Positions 57,875 through 64,000 of a DNA stretch of 64,000 bases are shown here, one piece after another. A program made the position numbers and the translations under genes. Location of the stretch: assembly GCA_020466095.1 (NCBI GenBank), contig CM035808.1:1985190-2049189 (forward strand), written 5' to 3'. Source of the DNA: Chlorops oryzae (lineage: Eukaryota; Arthropoda; Insecta; Diptera; Chloropidae). The notes beneath the pieces were generated by a model, which was given only the letters and a program-made list of their open reading frames with translations, was not told the origin of the DNA and ran no database searches. The first letter of the stretch is position 1; each line of letters starts with the position of its first letter.

Positions 57875-58441
57875 CTATCGTATCAATATTTGAAGCAGCA
57901 CTTCTAATATGGTTAGGCGGTGCTCTAAGCAAGCATTATTTTCAGCAAACCAATCTTTGGTTTCGGCTATGAATTTTTCCTTTATTAATCTTAATATTCC
58001 AATTTTCCAACAGTTTTCACCGAATTTCTTTTGAAAAACTTCAAAATGTTTTTGGCATACTTTAAAAAAGTCTTCACTTGGATTTTGGAGAAGCATATTT
58101 TCATCCAGGTAATTTTTAACTCAATCAACTCTTTTGAAATGTTAAGCTGGCCATTGTGAATTTTCTTTAAATACTCCTCATAAATATTCCATAGTGCACG
58201 CCGCTTCTTGTGATTTTCCGTTATATTCCAATGTAGAGTAATTTCTTTACATTCCTCTTCGGCGCAATTTTGGTTTTTAGTTTTGTCGCACTATTCTCAT
58301 CGAAATCAATCATGCTTCTCTGGTCAATGGGTTGGAGTTGTTGCCGAGCTTTGACCTTAAAGCTGCTAACAGGCTTTCGATACAATCCTGATTAAAACGG
58401 CCTGGCATAACGAAAGTGACCTCAGGCAATTCCCAGAGCTC
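57875..58441 (-). pseudogene. P-element / THAP9-type transposase relic
   Basis: The stretch 58310-58441 reads ELWELPEVTFVMPGRFNQDC, IESLLAALRSKLGNNSNPLT and REA, then a stop. The RFNQDxIESLxxxxRxxxGxNxNP pattern matches the conserved C-terminal block of P-element transposases (LNQDxLENxFxxIRxxGGxNxxP). A frameshift follows; the next open pieces, EECKEITLHWNITENHKKRR and FFKVCQKHFEVFQKKFGENC (to 57875), may be element or unrelated sequence. Frame breaks and missing catalytic regions make it non-functional. Confidence 0.65.
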
Positions 58442-59214
58442 TCTGGACAAGGCTATAACTATAATTCAATACGCTCCAAAAATTTTTCAATTTTTCTATT
58501 TGTTTTCGTAATGGGGTGTTTGTTAGGATTTCAGGTGCTTGTTCTATACTCTTTGCAGCCGGCCGTCGCCTGCGACCTCTACTTCAAAAATATATGCATA
58601 AATAGACTTTAGGTCAGCTCTGGAGAGGTCATTGAGGTGAATGATTGGAAAGCTATCAGGTATGTGATTGGTTTCCCTTTCTCGGACAAAGGTAATTCAA
58701 TTCCCTAACAAGTGTGATTCACTTCCACTTTCCCTTCAAAAGGGGTAATTCCAAATCCCATAGTAACTTGGTAGGGAAATTGGTTTTTTCGATTAAACAG
58801 CACGTATTTAGGTCTTTTGCGGTGCGTTTTATGAAAGAATAAAGTGTTCGATTGTTTTTATGATTTGTCTTCGGCTTAATTGTTTTTCTTTTAGTTTTAA
58901 ATTATTAAAAATGTAACTCTTCTTGAAAAAAAACCTAAAGCAAAAAGTATTCGCTAGTATCAAAAGGGTGGCATCACTCAAATCATATGTCAAAATTGAA
59001 TAACAAGATGTTTGCTACGTTTAAAAAATTGTTTAAATTTATTTTCTTCGGTAAAAATGGTAAATTGAATGCCTAAAATGTTCATGCTTAATGTTCTTTT
59101 TCGATTCTGGGGAAAACAATCAAACCAAATTTTAATTCCCGGGAATCGTATTTCCCCAGGGAAATGGAAACCCACGGAAACCAATTACACACCTGTAAAA
59201 AGGGGATTTATACT

Positions 59215-60400
59215 TATTTGGGAAGGGAAATACATACGGGTGGAAAATATAGAGTTTTCCAGGAATTTTCTTCTCGTACGTTTTCTTTACGATTAAGGAA
59301 ACATTCAGGAAAGAAAAGTTGCCGAAAACCCTGTAGGAAATGTCTCCCTGGCATAGGCACCAAGGCTTTAAGGAGCACAATAACATTTATTTGAGGTCAA
59401 AAAGACATTCTGTTCAATTTTGAAAAAAGTACAAATAGCGTGACAATCCGTGAGCTCGATCAGTGCGTAGCCAGCCATCGACCCGGTAAGAGTTTAGCAT
59501 TGAACGTGTTTGTTCATGCTCGCCTACGACCACTACTTCAAAAACAAATAAATAGAGTTTAGGTCAGCTCTGGGGAGGTCGGTCACTGAGGTGAATGATT
59601 GGAGCTCTAAAGGGAATTCATATTTCTTTGAGAAAGAAAATACAAAAATATTTTCATATGGGTGGAAAATATAGAGCTTTCCAGGAATTTTCTTCTCGTG
59701 AATTTTCTTTACGATCCAAGGACACATTCAGGAAAGAAAAGTTGCCGAGAACCCTGTAGGAAATGTCTCCCTGGCATAGGCATCAATATTAAGGAGCACA
59801 ATATTATTTATTTGAAGTCAAAAAGACATTCATGAAAAGACTCATGAAAAAAACTCATGAAAATTCTCAATTTTGAAAAGAGAATAAATAGCGTGACAAT
59901 CCGTGAGCTCGATCAGTGCGTAGCCGGCGGTCGGCCCGGTAAGAGTTCAGCATTGAACGTGTTTGTTCATGCTCGCCTACGACCACTACTTCAAAAACAT
60001 ATAAATAGAGTTTAGGTCAGCTCTGAGGAGGTCGGTCACTGAGGTGAATGATTGGAGCTCTAAAGGGAATTCATATTTCTTTGCGAAGGAAAATACAAAA
60101 GTTTTTTTATATGGGTGGAAAATATAGAGTTTTCCAGGAATTTTCTTCTCCTGAATTTTCTTTACGATCCCAGGAAATATTCAGCAAAAAAAACCATGAA
60201 GGAAATGTCTCCCTGGCATAGGCATCAATATTAAGGAGCGCAATATTATTTATTTGAGCTCAAAAAGACATTCATGAAAAAACATGCTCAATTTTGAAAA
60301 GAGTATAAATAGCGTGACAATACCTGAGCTCGATCAGTGCGTTGCCGGCCGTCGGACGGGTAAGACCTCCGCAATGAACGTGTTTCTTCATGTTCACCTA
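59215..60400. repeat. Direct repeat, three copies of a 420-450 bp unit leading into the 11-bp satellite
   Basis: Each copy contains GTGGAAAATATAGAG, GGAAATGTCTCCCTGGCATA, GTGACAATCCGTGAGCTCGA, GTTCATGCTCGCCTACGACC and TTTAGGTCAGCTCTGGGGAG. They start near 59238, 59660 and 60115. A weaker partial copy lies at 58565-58660. The last unit changes into TATACGAAGGC repeats at about 60408. Confidence 0.85.
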
Positions 60401-60407
60401 CGACGAG

Positions 60408-63400
60408 TGGTATACGAAGGCTGAACGAAAGCTATACGAAGGCTTTACGAAGGCTATACGAAGGCAATACGAAGGCGATATGAAGGCGATACGAAGGCGA
60501 TACGAAGGCGATACGAAGACTATATGGAGGCTATACGAAGGCTATACGAAGGCTATACGAAGGCAATACGAAGGCGATACGAAGGCGATACGAAGACGAT
60601 ACGAAGGCGATACGAAGACTATACGAAGGCGATACGAAGGCGATACGAAGACTAAACGAAGGCTATACGAAGGCGATACGAAGGCGATACGACGGTGATA
60701 CGAAGAGGATACGAAGGCGATACGGAGGCGATACGAAGACGATACGAAGGTGACACGAAGGCGATACGAATGCTATACGAAGGCTATACGAAGGCTATAC
60801 GAAAGCAATACGAAGGCGATACTAAGGCGATACGAAGGCGATACGAAGGCGATACGAAGGCGATACGAAGGCGATACGAAGGCGATACGAAGGCGATACG
60901 AAGGCGATACGAAGACTATACGAAGGCTATACGAAGGCTTTACGAAGGCTATACGAAGGCTAAACGAAGGCTATACGAAGCCTATACGAAGGCTATACAA
61001 AGGCCATACGAAGGGGATACGAAGGTGTTACGAAGGCGATACGAAGGCAATACGAAGGCTATACGAAGGCTATACGAAGGCAATACGAAGGCGATACGAA
61101 GGCGATACGAAGGCGATACGAAGGCGATACGAAGGCGATACGAAGGCGATACGAAGGCGATACGAAGGTGATACGAAAGCGACACGAAGGCGATACGAAG
61201 GCGATACGAAGGCGATACGAAGGCGATACGAAGGCGATACGAAGGCGATACGAAGGCGATACGAAGGCGATACGAAGGCGTTACGAAGGCGTTACGAAGG
61301 CTATACGAAGGCTTTACGAAGGCCATACGAAGGCAATACGAAGGCGATACGAAGGCGATACGAAGGCGATACGAAGGCGATACGAAGGCGATACGAAGGC
61401 GATACGAAGGCGATACGAAGGCGATACGAAGGCGATACGAAGGCGATACGAAGGCGTTACGAAGGCGTTACGAAGGCTATACGAAGGCTTTACGAAGGCC
61501 ATACGAAGGCAATACGAAGGCGATACGAAGGCGATACGAAGGCGATACGAAGGCGATACGAAGGCGATACGAAGGCGATACGAAGGCGATACGAAGGCGA
61601 TACGAAGGCGATACGAAGGCGATACGAAGGCGTTACGAAGGCGTTACGAAGGCTATACGAAGGCTTTACGAAGGCCATACGAAGGCAATACGAAGGCGAT
61701 ACGAAGGCGATACGAAGGCGATACGAAGGCGATACGAAGGCGATACGAAGGTGATACGAAGGCGATACGAAAGCGACACGAAGGCGATACGAAGGCGATA
61801 CGAAGGCGAATACGAAGGCGATACGAAGGCGATACGAAGGCGATACGAAGGCGATACGAAGGCGATACGAAGGCGATACGAAGGCTCGATACGAAGGCGA
61901 TACGAAGGCGATACGAAGGCGTTACGACAGGCGTATACGAAGGCTTTACGAAGGCATACGAAGGCAATACGAAGGCGATACGAAGGCGATACGAAGGCGA
62001 TACGAAGGCGATACGAAGGCGATACGAAGGCTATACGAAGGCAATACGAAGGCTATACGAAGGCTATACGAAGGCAATACGAAGGCGATACGAAGGCGAT
62101 ACGAAGGCGATACGAAGGCGATACGAAGGCGATACGAAGGCGATACGAAGGCGATACGAAGGCGATACGAAGGCGATACGAAGGCAATACGAAGCAATAC
62201 GAAGGCATACGAAGGCGATACGAAGGCGATACGAAGGCGATACGAAGGCTATACGAAGGCTATACGAAGGCTATACGAAGGCTATACGAAGGCATACGAA
62301 GGCTATACGAAGGCTATACGAAGGCTATACGAAGGCAATACGAAGGCGATACGAAGGCGATACGAAGGCGATACGAAGGCGATACGAAGGCGTTACGAAG
62401 GCGGTACGAAGGCTATACGAAGCCTATACGAAGGCTATACGAAGGCAATACGAAGGCGATACGAAGGCGATACGAAGGCGATACGAAGGCGATACGAAGG
62501 CGATATGAACTTGATACGAAGGCTATACGAAGGCTACACGAAGGCAATACGAAGGCAATACGAAGGCGGTACGAAGGCGATACGATGGCGATACGAAGGC
62601 GATACGAAGGACTAATACGAAGGCTATACGAAGGCTATACGAAGGCGATACGAAGGCTATACGAAGGCTATACGAAGGAGATACGAAGGCTATACGAAGG
62701 CTATACGAAGGCAATACGAAGGCGATACGAAGGCGATACGAAGGCGATACGAAGGCGATACGAAGGCGATACGAAGGCGATACGAAGGCGATACGAAGGC
62801 GATACGAAGGCGATACGAAGACTATACGAAGGCTATACGAAGGCTTTTCGAAGGCTATACGAAGGCTATACGAAGGCTATACGAAGGCTATACGAAGGCT
62901 ATACGAAGGCTATACGAAGGCTATACAAAGGCCATACGAAGGGGATACGAAGGCGTTACGAAGGCGATACGAAGGCTATGCGAAGGCTATACGAAGGCTA
63001 TACGAAGGCTATACAAAAGCCATACGAGGCGGATACGAAGGCGTTACGAAGGCGTTACGAAGGCGATACGAAGGCTATGCGAAGGCTATACGAAGGCTAT
63101 ACGAAGGCAATACGAAGGCGATACGAAGGCGATACGAAGGCGATACGAAGGCGATACGAAGGCGATACGAAGGCGATACGAAAGTGATACGAAAGCGACA
63201 CGAAGGCGATACGAAGGCGATACGAAGGCGATACGAAGGCGATACGAAGGCGATACGAAGGCAATACGAAGGCGATACGAAGGCGATACGAAGGCGATAC
63301 GAAGGCGATACGAAGGCGATACGAAGGCGATACGAAGGCGATATGAACTTGATACGAAGGCTATACGAAGGCTATACGAAGGCTACACGAAGGCAATACG

Positions 63401-64000
63401 AAGGCAATACGAAGGCAATACGAAGGCAATACGAAGGCGGTACGAAGGCGATACGAAGACTATACGAAGGCTATACGAAGGCTATACGAAGGCTATACGA
63501 AGGCTATACGAAGGGTATACGAAGTCAATACGAAACAATACGAAGGCTATACGAAGGCTATACGAAGCCTATACGAAGGCTATACGAAGGCTATACGAAG
63601 GCGATACGAAGGCGATACGAAGGCGATACGAAGGCGATACGAAGGCGATACGAAGGCGATACGAAGGCGATACGAAGGCGATACGAAGGCGATACGAAGG
63701 CAATACGAAGGCGATACGAAGACGATACGAAGGCTTTACGAAGGCCATACGAAGGCTATACGAAGGCTATACGAAGGCTATACGAAAGCAATACGAAGGC
63801 GATACGAAGGCGATACGAAAGCGATACGAAGGCGATACGAAAGCGATACGAAGGCGATACGGAGAAGATACGAAGACGATACGAAGGCGATACGAAGGCG
63901 ATACGAAGGCGATACGAAGGCGATACGAAGGCGATACGAAGGCTATACGAAGGCTATACGAAGGCTATACGAAGGCTATACGAAGGCAATACGAAGACGA
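60408..64000. repeat. 11-bp satellite with higher-order structure, runs off the window
   Basis: Unit GATACGAAGGC with variants GGCTATACGAA, GGCAATACGAA, GGCGTTACGAA, GGCTTTACGAA and GGCCATACGAA; about 325 copies are visible. Since 11 is not a multiple of three and no phase contains a stop, the array makes ORFs up to 478 codons (RRYEGDTKAI repeats) that are not genes. 61279, 61455 and 61631 start identical 16-unit blocks. 61800-62290 carries many one- to three-base indels. Confidence 0.96.

Noticed and set aside
60390..63187. Long repetitive ORFs (102-478 codons, RRYEGDTKAI repeats)
   Set aside because: All are frames of an 11-bp satellite; several overlapping frames are open at once and shift at indels.

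Overview
The window is eukaryotic nuclear DNA from a schizophoran-type fly (Diptera). It is AT-rich, with long repeat-filled introns, many short non-autonomous DNA transposons and one recognisable host gene. I cannot name the species; a tephritid-like or similar acalyptrate fly with a transposon-rich genome would fit. This rests on protein resemblance to Drosophila and vertebrate proteins recalled from memory, not on a search.

The gene is the minus-strand orthologue of Rab3-GEF (MADD/DENN/AEX-3 family), running from its start codon at 42724 down to about 7.7 kb. I traced 21 coding exons by splice sites, reading phase and family motifs. The DENN module is in exons 1-9, a Ser-rich disordered linker in exons 9-14, the conserved helical (death-domain-like) region in exons 15-16, and the C-terminal PH-like region in exons 17-21. 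The spliced main frame gives about 1,810 residues. If the low-complexity tail ORF at 7733-8660 belongs to the protein, the total is close to 2,100. Three places break or complicate the reading: exon 17 has compensating indels beside an 8-bp satellite; the poly-Gln tract shifts frame into the Ser/Pro-rich tail; and intron 2 uses a GC donor. A possible alternative terminal exon (9131-9268) and a possible cassette exon (32726-32788) are also listed.

Region by region: 1-7.6 kb is the 3' flank, with a SINE-like head and nested hAT-type elements showing intact target duplications. 7.6-42.7 kb is Rab3-GEF, whose introns hold four tandem arrays (13-, 8-, 15- and 17-bp units), a piggyBac-type MITE, hAT MITEs, Harbinger-type MITEs, large foldbacks and a duplicated block at 20.5-25.2 kb. 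42.7-64 kb is the 5' side of the gene, with three TTAA-flanked elements of almost equal length, a 155-bp satellite (48.07-52.33 kb), a P-element transposase relic, a roughly 430-bp direct repeat, and an 11-bp satellite that runs off the right edge with a 176-bp higher-order period.

Most of the long open reading frames here are satellites whose unit length is not a multiple of three, and they are not genes. Several satellite-adjacent stretches (27.6-28.3, 24.3-25.1, 49.85-50.55, 61.8-62.3 kb) look like poor or blended consensus rather than biological sequence, so indels there need read-level checking.
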